From NCBI RefSeq assembly GCF_013307245.1, contig NZ_CP028941.1, positions 620,001-684,000 of the forward strand: a stretch of 64,000 nt of DNA, read 5' to 3'. Each line of letters opens with the position of its first letter. The first letter of the stretch is position 1. Both the position numbers and the translations under genes were made by a program. Below are positions 52,983 through 62,198 of the stretch, piece by piece. Under the pieces are notes generated by a model. That model searched no databases and was not told where the DNA came from. It saw only the letters and a list, made by a program, of their open reading frames with translations. This DNA comes from Polynucleobacter antarcticus. GTDB lineage: Bacteria; Pseudomonadota; Gammaproteobacteria; Burkholderiales; Burkholderiaceae.

Positions 52983-53000
52983 TGTAAACTAATTTATACA
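52983..53000. promoter_or_regulatory. PpsR/CrtJ box upstream of bchC (distal)
   Basis: A perfect TGT-N12-ACA box (TGTAAACTAATTTATACA) in the 80-base crtF-bchC gap. It implies a separate, repressible bchC promoter within the superoperon. Confidence 0.75.
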
Positions 53001-53035
53001 CATTTAAGAATCTACACATCGGTATTTACCCTAAA

Positions 53036-54199
53036 TTAAGCACTAAGTAACAAAACTTGAGCATTAATCGGCATGTTGCAAGGCAGCATTTCAACGTTTT
53101 TAAACCCAACTGAAAAAGCCAATTTGCTGATTTCATCTATGGTTCTGGGTCTGCCCCTCCCCATAGCGAGCAAATAGAAGCCAAAATAAGCGTGGCCCAT
53201 TGCAGGGTGATCCGGCGTATCCGCCATAGGCTCCGCTACCAATAACTTTCCGCCAGGCTCTAAGGCCTTAAAAATGGAACTGAGTAGAATTTTGACGCGC
53301 TCATCATCATGATCAAAAATGACTCGAATCAAAGTGATTAAATCTGCGCCACTCGGAAGCGGATCATTAAAAAAATCTCCTGCGTACACAGCAATATTTT
53401 GGTCTTCGGCATTCATAGCAAAACTGTCTTTTGCAAGATTGGCAACACCCGGTAAATCAAACAGCATCCTAGCTAATTGAGGTGCATTCTTATGCACTCT
53501 CTTGAGAAAAGTACCTTGCCCTCCACCCACATCCAGGAGGCGATGATGTCTAGAAAAGTCATAAGCATCGACCACTTGATCTGCTACCAAAGGTAGTGAT
53601 GCAGACATCAAGTCAGAATAGTTTTTAACCCGTGCTTTATCTTTTAGCGAGTCTTGATCGTCAGCATCTTTTGAAACGTAGGGCCAAAATTTTTCTAATT
53701 GCTTTCTCTCCACAGAGCCAGATAAGAGCATGAGCGGATCTTTTAAATCTTCATACAGCACGGCATGGTGTTCAATCATGGCGGAGAGCGCCGTGTTACC
53801 AACCATGGGTGCACCAAGAGTACCCAGGCCATACTGTTGGTTTGAGCGTCGCTCTAATAAGTGAATGGATACAGCCGCGTCTAATAATTTTTTTAAAGCA
53901 TCTGACTCCAAACTGCAGTGCTGTTTTAATTCGTGAACACTTAAGGGGCCATCCTTTAGTAGGTCAAATAGATTTAATCGAACACAAGCTAAAAGGATTT
54001 GTGAATACACAAAACCTGCCATCAAATCAAAGAGGGCATTTGCTCTTTTTTTTGCAATTCTTTTTAAGAGGGGAATTTTTACAACAGTGTTCTGAAAGCG
54101 CGCGTCTGCAATCAACTTATCTCGTAATATGCACAGCCTATCCCATAGGCTGTAACGGCTCTGAGCCTCTGGTATCGGTAGCGATTGTGATTGAGACAT
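53036..54199 (-). CDS. crtF: hydroxyneurosporene/demethylspheroidene O-methyltransferase
   Basis: 387 residues: an N-terminal dimerisation winged-helix part (AGFVYSQILLACVRLNLFDLL, shown in part as SQILLACVRLNLFDLL) and a class I methyltransferase domain with LLDVGGGQGTFL, RVIFDHDDERV and KLLVAEPMADTP. It methylates the 1-hydroxyl of carotenoids made by CrtC, giving the methoxy group of spheroidene. Located after crtE with 23 bases between. Confidence 0.92.
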   Translation of the reverse strand: MSQSQSLPIPEAQSRYSLWDRLCILRDKLIADARFQNTVVKIPLLKRIAKKRANALFDLMAGFVYSQILLACVRLNLFDLLKDGPLSVHELKQHCSLESDALKKLLDAAVSIHLLERRSNQQYGLGTLGAPMVGNTALSAMIEHHAVLYEDLKDPLMLLSGSVERKQLEKFWPYVSKDADDQDSLKDKARVKNYSDLMSASLPLVADQVVDAYDFSRHHRLLDVGGGQGTFLKRVHKNAPQLARMLFDLPGVANLAKDSFAMNAEDQNIAVYAGDFFNDPLPSGADLITLIRVIFDHDDERVKILLSSIFKALEPGGKLLVAEPMADTPDHPAMGHAYFGFYLLAMGRGRPRTIDEISKLAFSVGFKNVEMLPCNMPINAQVLLLSA

Positions 54200-54222
54200 A
54201 TGATTAAAAAGCGACTGAGTGA

Positions 54223-55128
54223 TTAAGCGACTTGTCTTTGCGTAGCAATTGCAACATGTCTTTCACCACGCTCAAACCAACTGGATGGCAATAATCTTTC
54301 TGCCTCAAATGCAACCAATTTCTTCAGCGCCTTATCGCCATAACAATTTGGAATTGATCCGATTGCTTTACCGACTAAGAGATCAAAGTGCTCTACTGCA
54401 CCATTCAAGCCCAGCTCTTTTGCTGAGCTAGGACGATGATGTTCTTGATCCTGACCAGCAGGCTTCCCAAGAAACTGAGCATCGCCTAGTACATCTCGAA
54501 TATCGTCTGCTACTTGATAAGCCTCCCCAAGCCACTCACCTAAACTCTTCCAAGTATCTGCATCTGCACCAGCTGCCTGAGCGCCACTAGCAGTGGCTGC
54601 AGCAAACAGTGCACCTGTTTTTGCTCTTTGATATTCTGAAAGTGCTGCTTGTGGCTCACACTCCCAAGACTGCCCCGCAATAATTCCAAATGGCGCACCG
54701 ACGCCTTGAGAGATCGTTCTAATAATTGGGGCTAAGCGTTGCGATGATCGTCTTGAGGCAGTAGCAATCGTTTCATAGGCCATCACAATCAATGCATCGC
54801 CAGTCAGCACAGCTAATCTCTCGCCGTACTCTTTATGCACGGAGGTTTGGCCTCGACGCATATCTGCATTATCAAAACAAGGTAAGTCATCGTGGACAAG
54901 GGATGCGCAGTGAATCATTTCAATCGCAATGGCGCTGGCCATCGATAACTGGGGATCATCATTTCCACAAGCATGGGCCACTGCCAATGTGAGCTGAGGA
55001 CGGATACGCGCACCCCCTGGAAATACTGCATGTCTAATTGCTTTGCTCAACAAAGCAGGTCCTTTATCCGATTCATGGGACTTTAGTGCTTGCTCTAACG
55101 CTCTATCAAGATGTTTAATTGGTGACAT
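54223..55128 (-). CDS. crtE: geranylgeranyl diphosphate synthase
   Basis: 301 residues of the trans-prenyltransferase family. The first aspartate-rich motif is LVHDDLPCFDNADMRRG, the second YQVADDIRDVLGD. It makes GGPP for phytoene and BChl esterification. I choose ATG at 55128, with GGGAG upstream; an ATG at 55155 has no ribosome site and would leave only 4 bases to the nearest PpsR box. First gene of the crtEF-bchCXYZ-puf superoperon. Confidence 0.93.
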   Translation of the reverse strand: MSPIKHLDRALEQALKSHESDKGPALLSKAIRHAVFPGGARIRPQLTLAVAHACGNDDPQLSMASAIAIEMIHCASLVHDDLPCFDNADMRRGQTSVHKEYGERLAVLTGDALIVMAYETIATASRRSSQRLAPIIRTISQGVGAPFGIIAGQSWECEPQAALSEYQRAKTGALFAAATASGAQAAGADADTWKSLGEWLGEAYQVADDIRDVLGDAQFLGKPAGQDQEHHRPSSAKELGLNGAVEHFDLLVGKAIGSIPNCYGDKALKKLVAFEAERLLPSSWFERGERHVAIATQRQVA

Positions 55129-55159
55129 GGCCCAGCTCCCATATTTGGAATACATTACT

Positions 55160-55177
55160 TGTATAAATTAAAATACA
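55160..55177. promoter_or_regulatory. PpsR/CrtJ box in the crtE-bchO gap (crtE side)
   Basis: Perfect TGT-N12-ACA (TGTATAAATTAAAATACA), 31 bases upstream of the chosen crtE start. Confidence 0.78.
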
Positions 55178-55185
55178 ATTTACTA

Positions 55186-55203
55186 TGTAAAAAAATATAG
55201 ACA
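55186..55203. promoter_or_regulatory. PpsR/CrtJ box in the crtE-bchO gap (bchO side)
   Basis: Perfect TGT-N12-ACA, 8 bp from the box at 55160-55177. The pair sits between divergent crtE and bchO and may repress both. Confidence 0.78.
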
Positions 55204-55269
55204 CTATTTGTCGTGCTGTCAATCCATTAACTCAGGGTAAACCCTAAATTTAAGCCAATATTGAATAAG

Positions 55270-56127
55270 ATGAACAGGATTCCCAATGATTGGCCCAACA
55301 AATCTTTTAGCCAAGAAATTCACGCTGGAGATTTGACCTGGCATGTACAGATTGCCGGTAACTCCCCTCAGCATCTGCTTTTACTGCATGGCACGGGTTC
55401 ATCCGCACACACTTGGGGAAGCCTTTTTACAGAATTAGCCAAAAACTACACTGTAATTGCGCCAGATTTACCAGGACATGGATTCACCAAAAATAAGGGC
55501 AATAAGTCTTTGAGTTTGGATGATTTGGCCGACAAACTTACAGAGCTTAGGGAAGCACTCAAGATGGATTATTTTGATTGTATTGTTGGGCATTCTGCTG
55601 GCGCTACGCTTGCCCTTAGTTACACACTTAAAAATAAACAAGCAAAAACTATCGTGGGAATCAATCCCTCACTCCTCAGTCTACCTAATACCTACAGTCG
55701 ATTTATTGCGCCACTCATTAATCCAATAGTGACATCGTCTTTTTTTACAGCCGTACTGAGTGATTTATTGCCCCATACCAAAATGATTGACAGCTTAATA
55801 GACTCCACCAAGACCAAGCTCAGCCCCGAGAAAAGAGAAAGATATAAAACAATCTTTAAAAATGCGGATCATCTCAATGGGTCCATGAGCTTCATGGCTG
55901 GCGCTGATATACCCGGCTTACTGGAGCGCTGCGACCAGATCAAATCTGATCTCACCTTTATCGTGAGTGAAGATGATGGCTGGATTCCGGTGAGGCCTCT
56001 ATGTGAGGCCATTCAGAAGTATTTTTCTAAAGCCCAAGTGATCGAAGTAACAGGGGGTCACATGTTTCATGAGGGCAATGAAGAACTTGCTCTAAAATTA
56101 ATTCATCAAGCATTAACTAAGGAATAA
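55270..56127 (+). CDS. bchO: BchO, alpha/beta hydrolase of the Mg-chelatase locus
   Basis: 285 residues, an alpha/beta hydrolase: LLLLHGTGSSAHTWGSL (oxyanion region), IAPDLPGHGFT, the nucleophile elbow VGHSAGATLALSY and late His in VTGGHMFHEG. BchO is carried in most purple PGCs next to bchI/bchD; its exact reaction is not known. I choose ATG 55270; TTG 55261 is also possible, and neither has a strong ribosome site. It is divergent from crtE, unlike the bchIDO order of Rhodobacter, where all three run together. Confidence 0.87.
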   Translation: MNRIPNDWPNKSFSQEIHAGDLTWHVQIAGNSPQHLLLLHGTGSSAHTWGSLFTELAKNYTVIAPDLPGHGFTKNKGNKSLSLDDLADKLTELREALKMDYFDCIVGHSAGATLALSYTLKNKQAKTIVGINPSLLSLPNTYSRFIAPLINPIVTSSFFTAVLSDLLPHTKMIDSLIDSTKTKLSPEKRERYKTIFKNADHLNGSMSFMAGADIPGLLERCDQIKSDLTFIVSEDDGWIPVRPLCEAIQKYFSKAQVIEVTGGHMFHEGNEELALKLIHQALTKE

Positions 56128-56130
56128 AAA

Positions 56131-56271
56131 TTGTTTACGCTCATTAATGTACTGATGTTTATTGGCGTTATTGCCGGTCTAGGCTTATTTTTAAATGCCT
56201 ATTACAAAGGCAAAAAAGTCTTAGGAAAACTCAAAGACAAGCATGCCCCTAAAACTTGGCCAATTGAATAG
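56131..56271 (+). CDS. small single-helix membrane protein downstream of bchO
   Basis: 46 residues, not recognised. TTG start at 56131 with AAGGA 7 bases upstream, three bases after the bchO stop. One hydrophobic helix (VLMFIGVIAGLGLFLNAYY) is followed by a Lys-rich tail (KGKKVLGKLKDKHAPKTW). Its last 23 bases overlap the 3' end of the convergent bchD. Codon use and coupling support a real gene; function is unknown. An internal ATG at residue 9 is an alternative start. Confidence 0.5.
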   Translation: MFTLINVLMFIGVIAGLGLFLNAYYKGKKVLGKLKDKHAPKTWPIE

Positions 56272-58081
56272 CAGACTGTGAAATTTGCTTGCCCGACCCA
56301 ACATAGGGAAGCGGAAAATACTGGGCATCCATTGCGCTAGCTAATTGTTGCGCTAAGCTTTCAGGCTGTGGAGAGGTATCCACAAATAAGATCCGATGCT
56401 GTTGTAAGCGCAATTCTTTAGCGGTCATTAAGGCATCGCTATGCGCTCCTTGTCTACCACCAACCCCTTGCAGATTCACATTGGCTTTACCATCAGTCAA
56501 AATCACAATAATGGGCGTCAAACCCTTGCGCTGCAAAGAGATTGCCATTTCATTTGCAGTCCGTAGTCCCAATGCTAGCGGGGTGCCTCCCCCTCCCGGA
56601 AGAGTCGCTAAGTTTCTTTTTGCTCTGACTAGCGACCTGGTTGGCGGCAGTACGGTTTCTACCTTAGCCCCACGCATCGACAGCATAGCTACTTCATCTC
56701 TTCGGATATAGCATTGCGCCAATAATTCTTCTAAGGCACCCTTAGCTTCTGATAATCGCTGAGTTGCAGAAGAACCTGATGCATCAACCAAAAAGATCGT
56801 CACCGTTCCGCGTCTTTTAAGGTACTGCTTCATATGTAAATCTTCGGATCTAAAATAGATTTTATTAATGCGCTCAGTTTTACCTTGACTGGCATCACTC
56901 TGCGCACGTAATCGCTGCCATGGTATAGCAGATCTAATACTCTTTAAGATATCTAAGCGCCCACCATTTTTTGGTGAACCCTTACGCGAACCAAGCGGTC
57001 TGCCGCTCAACAGGTTTTTTTCAATAGCGCCTGACTTACCCGTGATGCCACTGCTTGACTTACTAGATCGGACATGTTGATTCAATTGCAACAAAAAGCT
57101 AGGGGGTAGCGAGGCTTGAACAGCTTCTACCACCATATCTTGAAGATCTTCTTCGGAAAGAGATGGCTCTTCATTCTGAGCATCTGAAGACTCGGCGGAC
57201 TCAGTAGATTCAGCGTCATTAGATTCATCTGGCTGCTGCGCTTGGTCTTCGGCAGGAATATCAGGCTCATCCGCATTATCTGATGGGCTATCTTGCTGCT
57301 CATCCGGTGCCGATTGCACTCTATTGGTGTGGCTATACACTAAACGCGCCGCATCAATCACTTCATCTTGCCCAACCTGATTCAAGCCTCGTAATGCAGC
57401 TAAGGTCTTAGCAGCCTCTAAGACAAATTGATTCGCTCTCATAGAATCAATCCCTAAACTGAGTCCGGCTTTAGTGAGAACTTCTACAAACTCCTGGGCA
57501 CAGCCCACCTGAGGTAATAACACTTTTGCTGCCTGAATATCCTCTGGCAGCACAGCCAAACATTCCTTGGTATCGCCTATTGCAAATCGGTCTAAGTGAA
57601 TCTCAAAAGCCAATCTATCTGATAAGCGAAGACTAATACCCTCTTCCTCTCCCTGAGATTCATCAAAAGCAATCAGTCCAAAATAGGAGTGGGCACTTTC
57701 ATGAGACTGTGTGAAGGTATTTTTTTCATCTAAAGCTTGAGATATCAAAGCCATGACTTGAACATCCATTCTTTCCGCCATGGGTAAGATCAGATACTGG
57801 CCCGCTATTCGATCTAAGATGCCTTTACTCATGATTAAGCTGCCAGAGAGTAAGCTAGATTCAATATCTAAGGATCCAAATAATTGCTCTGCTGATAGAT
57901 TGGCTGGGGCTTTAAGAATTTTGCTCTGCGGTGAGAGTGCACTAGAGCAGAATGACAACCAGGTATCCCGCACGGGACCAAATTGACTTTTTACTACAAC
58001 GCCTTTGAGACCCCGGGGATTAATCGCTAAAAGGATGGCGATTAAATTATTATCAAACCACGCTATTTGAACCGGATTCAC
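56249..58081 (-). CDS. bchD: magnesium chelatase subunit D
   Basis: 610 residues: a degenerate AAA+ domain (about 1-250), an acidic Pro/Gln/Ser-rich linker (about 262-315) and a C-terminal integrin-I/VWA domain with the MIDAS motif VDASGSS and the TDGKANV segment. It forms the motor platform with BchI for Mg insertion by BchH. The start overlaps the bchI stop by four bases. Confidence 0.95.
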   Translation of the reverse strand: MNPVQIAWFDNNLIAILLAINPRGLKGVVVKSQFGPVRDTWLSFCSSALSPQSKILKAPANLSAEQLFGSLDIESSLLSGSLIMSKGILDRIAGQYLILPMAERMDVQVMALISQALDEKNTFTQSHESAHSYFGLIAFDESQGEEEGISLRLSDRLAFEIHLDRFAIGDTKECLAVLPEDIQAAKVLLPQVGCAQEFVEVLTKAGLSLGIDSMRANQFVLEAAKTLAALRGLNQVGQDEVIDAARLVYSHTNRVQSAPDEQQDSPSDNADEPDIPAEDQAQQPDESNDAESTESAESSDAQNEEPSLSEEDLQDMVVEAVQASLPPSFLLQLNQHVRSSKSSSGITGKSGAIEKNLLSGRPLGSRKGSPKNGGRLDILKSIRSAIPWQRLRAQSDASQGKTERINKIYFRSEDLHMKQYLKRRGTVTIFLVDASGSSATQRLSEAKGALEELLAQCYIRRDEVAMLSMRGAKVETVLPPTRSLVRAKRNLATLPGGGGTPLALGLRTANEMAISLQRKGLTPIIVILTDGKANVNLQGVGGRQGAHSDALMTAKELRLQQHRILFVDTSPQPESLAQQLASAMDAQYFPLPYVGSGKQISQSAIQLAKF

Positions 58082-59112
58082 TTTTCAGTATTGGTAAAGA
58101 ATTCTTGCAGTGCACGATCAATGCGGATGTTTGAGCTGCTATCGTCTAGCGGGTTACGACGTAATCGGTGTCCTAAAGCCAGTGGTGCAATAGTTTTTAG
58201 ATGCTTCAGAGTGGCTTTCTTTTTGCCTTCCAAGGCTGCTAAAGCCCTAACACCTCTGAGTAAGGTCAACTCACCCCTTAGGCCATCTGTACCTAAGTGT
58301 GCGCACAACTTAGTGGCTTGCTCTAATAAATGGTCATCTACTTCAACGGTATTCACTAATTTTTTGGATTTACTGATCTTCTTTTGTAATTCTGTTTCAG
58401 CTGCTTTCCATTGGGCAACAAAACGCTCTGGATTACGCTCAAACTCATCGCGTCTTTTAATGATGTCAATACGCTCTTTAAAGTCTGAGGGAGTTTTAAC
58501 GGCGATGGATAAACCAAAACGATCGAGCATTTGTGGTCGCAGTTCACCCTCCTCCGGGTTGCCGCTACCAATCAGCACAAAGCGTGCAGGGTGACGAATA
58601 CTCAGCCCTTCTCTCTCAATAATATTTTCACCGGAAGCAGCAACATCAATCAGTAAGTCGACTAAATGGTCTTCTAGTAAGTTCACCTCGTCAATGTATA
58701 AATAGCCGCGGTTTGCCTTAGCAAGCAGTCCAGGATCAAACGATTTGATACCTTGCGTGAGTGCTTTTTCAATATCCAAAGAGCCTACCACCCTATCTTC
58801 GGTGGCACCTAAGGGGAGATCGACTACCGGTATTGAAATGGATTCTGACTTGAACTTTTGGCCGCTATCTCTTCGCGCTGCACAGTCCGTACATAAGTTC
58901 TGAGACTCTGGATCACAGTGATAATGACAGCCATGGATGGACTTCATAGGGGGGAGTAAAGAAGCTAGCGATCGAATTGCGGTAGATTTACCCGTGCCAC
59001 GATCTCCAAAAATAAGCACTCCGCCTATTAAAGGATCGATAGTGCACAGCGTAATTGCCAGCTTCATTTCTGATTGACCGACGATTGCCGTAAACGGAAA
59101 ATTGAGAGACAT
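58078..59112 (-). CDS. bchI: magnesium chelatase subunit I (ATPase)
   Basis: 344 residues of the AAA+ family. Walker A is GDRGTGKST (36-44), Walker B YLYIDEVNLLEDHLVD, plus the SGNPEEGELRPQ sensor segment. It powers Mg insertion into protoporphyrin IX with BchD and BchH. It starts the short bchI-bchD operon; no clear PpsR box was seen upstream, only a TTTAC/GTAAA inverted pair near 59106-59120. Confidence 0.96.
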   Translation of the reverse strand: MSLNFPFTAIVGQSEMKLAITLCTIDPLIGGVLIFGDRGTGKSTAIRSLASLLPPMKSIHGCHYHCDPESQNLCTDCAARRDSGQKFKSESISIPVVDLPLGATEDRVVGSLDIEKALTQGIKSFDPGLLAKANRGYLYIDEVNLLEDHLVDLLIDVAASGENIIEREGLSIRHPARFVLIGSGNPEEGELRPQMLDRFGLSIAVKTPSDFKERIDIIKRRDEFERNPERFVAQWKAAETELQKKISKSKKLVNTVEVDDHLLEQATKLCAHLGTDGLRGELTLLRGVRALAALEGKKKATLKHLKTIAPLALGHRLRRNPLDDSSSNIRIDRALQEFFTNTEK

Positions 59113-59376
59113 TTTTACCCTATGTAAATGAACTAAATAACGCTAGAGGCTGGATAAACATAGTGTACCCAATTGTTCATCATGGCTTAAAAACTGACAT
59201 TCCGACTATTAACTTGAGATTTCTAGCAAGTCTGGCTATAACGATCCCAGCCTTGAGGAGTACTCAGGTATTGGACTATGCCGGGTACAGGCAAATACAA
59301 GCTATCATTTTAGGTGAAGCCATTCTCATACGTTTTAGCCCAGAAACCTCCATTAGAGAATGCACTCTCACTCAAT

Positions 59377-61146
59377 ATGAATACTCCTAAACCCCTCCCC
59401 TTTCAGACGCTTAAGTCGTTTTTACCTTTCTTAAGGCCCTATAAAAAGTCACTACTCATTGCGGTGATTAGCCTCCTGCTTGCAGCATCTGCCACCTTGG
59501 CTGTTCCTTTATGCTTTCGTAGCATTATTGATCTGGGTTTTAGTAATGCCAGTACCACCCAGATTAATGTGACGTTTATTAATCTATTTGTAGTGGCGCT
59601 TGTTTTGGCATTTGCCAGTGCACTGCGCTTTTATATGGTCTCGCTACTTGGTGAGCGGGTGACCTGCGACATCCGAAAAGCAGTCTACTCACACATCATT
59701 GTTCAAAGCCCTGAGTTTTTTGAAACTCAGCAAAGTGGTGAACTCTTATCTCGTATTAATAACGATGCATCTCTGGTTCAAATCCTGGTGGGCACCAGTG
59801 TATCGATGGCCGTCAGAAATGCACTCTTACTAGTTGGTGGCATGACCATGATGTTCATCACAAGTATTCAATTAACGCTGCTGATTATGGCAACCTTGTT
59901 GTTAACCGTCATTCCAGTCGTTTTTATGAGCAAAAAAGTACGCTTGCTATCAAGAAACTCCCAAGATCAGCTAGCCCTTTCTTCAGCAATCGCAGGAGAA
60001 AAAATAAACGCTATCAATACAGTGCAATCATTTGCTAACGAGGTGAATGAAATGGCTATCTTTGATGCGTCCATCGAAAAATCATTTGTAGCCTCAAAAA
60101 ACAGAAATATGGCACGTAGCAAGCTCACCTTTGTTGCGATCCTATTGGGCTTCACAAGCATCATTGCAGTACTTTGGTTAGGCGCATATGCAGTCAGTCA
60201 GCAAGCAATATCAGATGGTCAACTAACCCAGTTTTTCTTATATGCAGTTATCTGTGCTGGCTCCATCGCTGCGCTTTCAGAGGTAGCGGGTGATGCCCAG
60301 CGGGCTGTAGGCGCTGGGGATAGATTGCTAGCGTTACTCCGCGTTCAATCTCAGATACAAAATCCCAAACAGCCCCACATCCCAAGCTTTCCAACAACGA
60401 AGGCAATTACCCTGTGTGCTGAAAATATTTCTTTTCACTATCCATCTAATCAGAATTCGGTACTTTCTCAGGTTTCCTTACGCATTGAGGCGGGTGAAAA
60501 GGTGGCGATTGTGGGCCCTTCTGGTTCGGGCAAAACAACCTTATTCAAATTAATTCAACGCTTCTATGATCCACAGTTCGGAAAGATTACCTTTGATGGC
60601 GTAGATATCAAAGAATTTAATCTGGTGGATTTACGTCGCTTAATTGGCGTGGTACCTCAAGAAATTAGTATTTTTTCTGAGAATGCCTTAGAAAATATTC
60701 GCTATGGCAGATTGAATGCAAGTGATGAAGAAGTATTTTTAGCAGCCAAGATGGCGGCAGTAGATGAATTCATTCTCAAACTTCCTGAGGCATACAACAC
60801 TTATTTAGGCGACCGTGGTGTGCGACTGTCTGGCGGCCAAAAACAACGTATTGCGATAGCAAGGGCTTTACTTAAAAATCCACCGCTACTACTTCTCGAT
60901 GAAGCCACCAGCGCACTCGATGCCGAATCAGAGCGACTGGTTCAACAAGCCCTCGAATTAGCAATGCAAGGGAGAACCACCATTGTCATTGCGCATCGCC
61001 TTTCCACTGTGAAAAAAGCGGATCGGATTCTAGTCATGGAGCATGGGCAGATTATTGAGAGTGGTGATCATGCCAGCCTCGTCAATAAAGGCGGGCTTTA
61101 TTCTCATTTAGCTAAACTTCAGTTCACGGATATCTCATCAAACTAG
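59377..61146 (+). CDS. MsbA-type ABC exporter (fused permease-ATPase)
   Basis: 589 residues. A six-helix exporter domain (about 10-310, with YKKSLLIAVISLLLAASATL) is followed by an ATPase domain with Walker A VGPSGSGKTT, signature RLSGGQKQR, Walker B LLLLDEATSALD and IIAHRLS. It resembles lipid A/multidrug exporters. I choose ATG at 59377, as the frame open to 59314 adds 21 residues with no family match. The substrate is unknown; it is a paralog of 8736-10505 but not of the NdvA type. It marks the end of the PGC on this side. Confidence 0.88.
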   Translation: MNTPKPLPFQTLKSFLPFLRPYKKSLLIAVISLLLAASATLAVPLCFRSIIDLGFSNASTTQINVTFINLFVVALVLAFASALRFYMVSLLGERVTCDIRKAVYSHIIVQSPEFFETQQSGELLSRINNDASLVQILVGTSVSMAVRNALLLVGGMTMMFITSIQLTLLIMATLLLTVIPVVFMSKKVRLLSRNSQDQLALSSAIAGEKINAINTVQSFANEVNEMAIFDASIEKSFVASKNRNMARSKLTFVAILLGFTSIIAVLWLGAYAVSQQAISDGQLTQFFLYAVICAGSIAALSEVAGDAQRAVGAGDRLLALLRVQSQIQNPKQPHIPSFPTTKAITLCAENISFHYPSNQNSVLSQVSLRIEAGEKVAIVGPSGSGKTTLFKLIQRFYDPQFGKITFDGVDIKEFNLVDLRRLIGVVPQEISIFSENALENIRYGRLNASDEEVFLAAKMAAVDEFILKLPEAYNTYLGDRGVRLSGGQKQRIAIARALLKNPPLLLLDEATSALDAESERLVQQALELAMQGRTTIVIAHRLSTVKKADRILVMEHGQIIESGDHASLVNKGGLYSHLAKLQFTDISSN

Positions 61147-61171
61147 CGTGAGATTAAGTTAACTAAAGACC

Positions 61172-62182
61172 TTAGGTCAGATCAACGCAAGACAAACCAA
61201 TTTCACCGAGCAGGCCTGATTTCTGACCATTCTCAGCAGCGTCTTTAGCATGAGCATTGCCATCAACTGCACGTTGCGCTACCCCATGCAAAATTGCTGA
61301 AATCCTAAAAAAGTTATATGCCATATAAAAATTCCAGTCCTTACCTACTGACCTGCCTGAGTGCATTTCGTAGGAGCGAATGTATTCCTCTTCCGAGGGA
61401 ATGCCGAGGTCCACTAGATTCAATCCACCAATCCCACGCCACAGTGTTGGCGGTATACGCCATGCCATGCATTGGTAGGATATATCTGCCAAGGGGTGCC
61501 CTAGCGTCGAGAGCTCCCAATCTAAAACACCAATGACTTTGTTTTCAATAGGATCAAACACCATATTATCTAAACGAAAATCGCCATGTACTAAGGTAGT
61601 TTCATCATCTGTAGGGATGTGATGAGGTAACCACTCCATTAGCTTACTCAAAGCTGTAGGAATAGGAATACTGCTCTCTTGCACTTGTCGAGACCAACGA
61701 GCCACTTGTCGTGCAAAATAATTCCCGGGTTTACCAAATGACTCTAAGCCCAGTGCTCGGTAATCCACCTGATGAATGGCAGCGAGTACTTGATTCATTT
61801 CTTGGTAAATGGCGAGACGGTCTTTGCGATCTAGTTGGGGTAAGGACTGATCATTAAATACGCGCCCGTCCAAAAAAGACATCAGATAAAACGGAGTTCC
61901 CAAAATAGATGCGTCATCGCAATAAGCAAGCATATTAGGGACCGGCACTTCAGTTTTTTCAAGCGCTTGCATCACGCGGTATTCACGATCAATAGCATGT
62001 GCTGAGGGTAATAAAGTACCAGCAGGCTTCTTGCGTAAAACGATCTGCTGATTCGCACAAGTGATTTTGTAGGTTGGATTAGATTGCCCACCAACTAGTG
62101 GCTGTACTTCAAAACTCTGGGTGTCCCACCCTGTCTGCTGCAAATAAGACCGAAGCGCATCGGTGTTTAAAGTATTAGACAC
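61172..62182 (-). CDS. APH-type phosphotransferase family protein (acyl-CoA dehydrogenase partner)
   Basis: 336 residues with the aminoglycoside phosphotransferase-like kinase fold: VGGQSNPTYKI, IVLRKKPAG (Lys), the catalytic loop LVHGDFRLDNMVFD and VLDWELSTLGHPLADI. In the ACAD10/11 context such kinases are thought to phosphorylate 4-hydroxyacyl-CoAs in fatty acid breakdown. It is followed upstream by an SDR and acyl-CoA dehydrogenase, which supports that role. Not related to phototrophy. Confidence 0.88.
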   Translation of the reverse strand: MSNTLNTDALRSYLQQTGWDTQSFEVQPLVGGQSNPTYKITCANQQIVLRKKPAGTLLPSAHAIDREYRVMQALEKTEVPVPNMLAYCDDASILGTPFYLMSFLDGRVFNDQSLPQLDRKDRLAIYQEMNQVLAAIHQVDYRALGLESFGKPGNYFARQVARWSRQVQESSIPIPTALSKLMEWLPHHIPTDDETTLVHGDFRLDNMVFDPIENKVIGVLDWELSTLGHPLADISYQCMAWRIPPTLWRGIGGLNLVDLGIPSEEEYIRSYEMHSGRSVGKDWNFYMAYNFFRISAILHGVAQRAVDGNAHAKDAAENGQKSGLLGEIGLSCVDLT

Positions 62183-62198
62183 GGTGTGTAGCCATGCT

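Noticed and set aside
59163-59390. 75-codon plus-strand frame in the bchI-ABC exporter gap
   Set aside because: Weak start, no family pattern, runs into the exporter start; treated as promoter region.
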